Origin: W589 sp964611805
GTDB taxonomy: Bacteria > Chloroflexota > Dehalococcoidia > Dehalococcoidales > Fen-1064
Assembly (NCBI GenBank): GCA_964611805.1
Contig: CAZTBG010000088.1
Location: 1 to 5,593 of the forward strand
Reading direction: 5' to 3'
Length of the DNA stretch: 5,593 nucleotides
Shown here one piece after another: positions 5,530 to 5,593 of this stretch. Each line of letters starts with the position of its first letter. Positions within the stretch are counted from its first letter, which is position 1. The position numbers and the translations under genes are program-made. The notes beneath the pieces are model-generated. The model had not been told where the DNA came from. It saw only the letters and a program-made list of their open reading frames with translations, and searched no databases.

Positions 5530-5593
5530 CTATCTCTGCGGCTCGATTATAACCTTAATTGATTCTTTAGCCTCGGCGACCAGCCGGAACCCT
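5530..5593 (-). CDS. C-terminal end of a probable medium-chain (zinc-type) alcohol dehydrogenase, partial
   Basis: Only the last 20 codons and the TAG stop are inside the window; the gene begins beyond the right edge. The minus strand reads GFRLVAEAKESIKVIIEPQR and then stops. The form 'F-x-LA-x-(7 or so)-S-I-K-V-(I/V)-I-x-P' matches the usual C-terminus of medium-chain dehydrogenases, such as threonine or sorbitol dehydrogenase, where a late helix is followed by the final strand. The tail is short and this resemblance is suggestive only; another Rossmann-type oxidoreductase is possible. That it is real coding sequence is supported by the open frame and the exact abutment with the hydrolase stop. 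Confidence 0.55.
   Translation of the reverse strand, partial: GFRLVAEAKESIKVIIEPQR

Overview
This 5.6 kb window of mid-GC bacterial chromosome holds nine genes, two of them cut by the window edges, and no mobile element, CRISPR array or structural RNA that I could recognise. Genes are tightly packed with good Shine-Dalgarno sites and sigma70-type promoters. The mixture of a 'SYRGNPYSGGQG' type GT4 glycosyltransferase, a small DUF5679 zinc ribbon and a zinc-knuckle/winged-helix protein suggests Chloroflexota, perhaps a Dehalococcoidia-like lineage. That assignment is from memory of family distribution, not a search, and an actinobacterial relative is the main alternative.

Left half (1-3281, all minus strand, read right to left): an operon of a GT4 glycosyltransferase, a Methyltransf_11-type SAM methyltransferase, a single-domain alpha/alpha-toroid protein resembling squalene cyclases and prenyltransferases, and a second SAM methyltransferase that runs off the left edge. 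The genes overlap by 20 nt and 8 nt and are then separated by 10 nt, so they are almost certainly co-transcribed and translationally coupled. A sigma70-like promoter (TTGCAT-17-TATTAT) lies just upstream. The set looks like a small pathway that builds and methylates a glycosylated, possibly lipid-linked, product. No step can be assigned from sequence alone, and this is the most interesting part of the window.

Middle (3436-4275, plus strand): a two-gene operon of a protein with an N-terminal CxxC...CxxC zinc knuckle and a C-terminal winged-helix-like region, followed by peptide-methionine (R)-S-oxide reductase MsrB. The MsrB keeps its zinc cysteines and catalytic cysteine but has Thr at the usual recycling-cysteine position.

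Right part (4276-5593): a 9-bp perfect hairpin separates msrB from a convergent 46-residue DUF5679 zinc-ribbon gene. That gene is divergent from an alpha/beta-hydrolase gene, and the two are driven by back-to-back TTGACA promoters with 17-nt spacers. The hydrolase stop codon directly abuts the stop codon of a convergent gene whose visible C-terminal 20 residues look like the end of a medium-chain (zinc-type) dehydrogenase.
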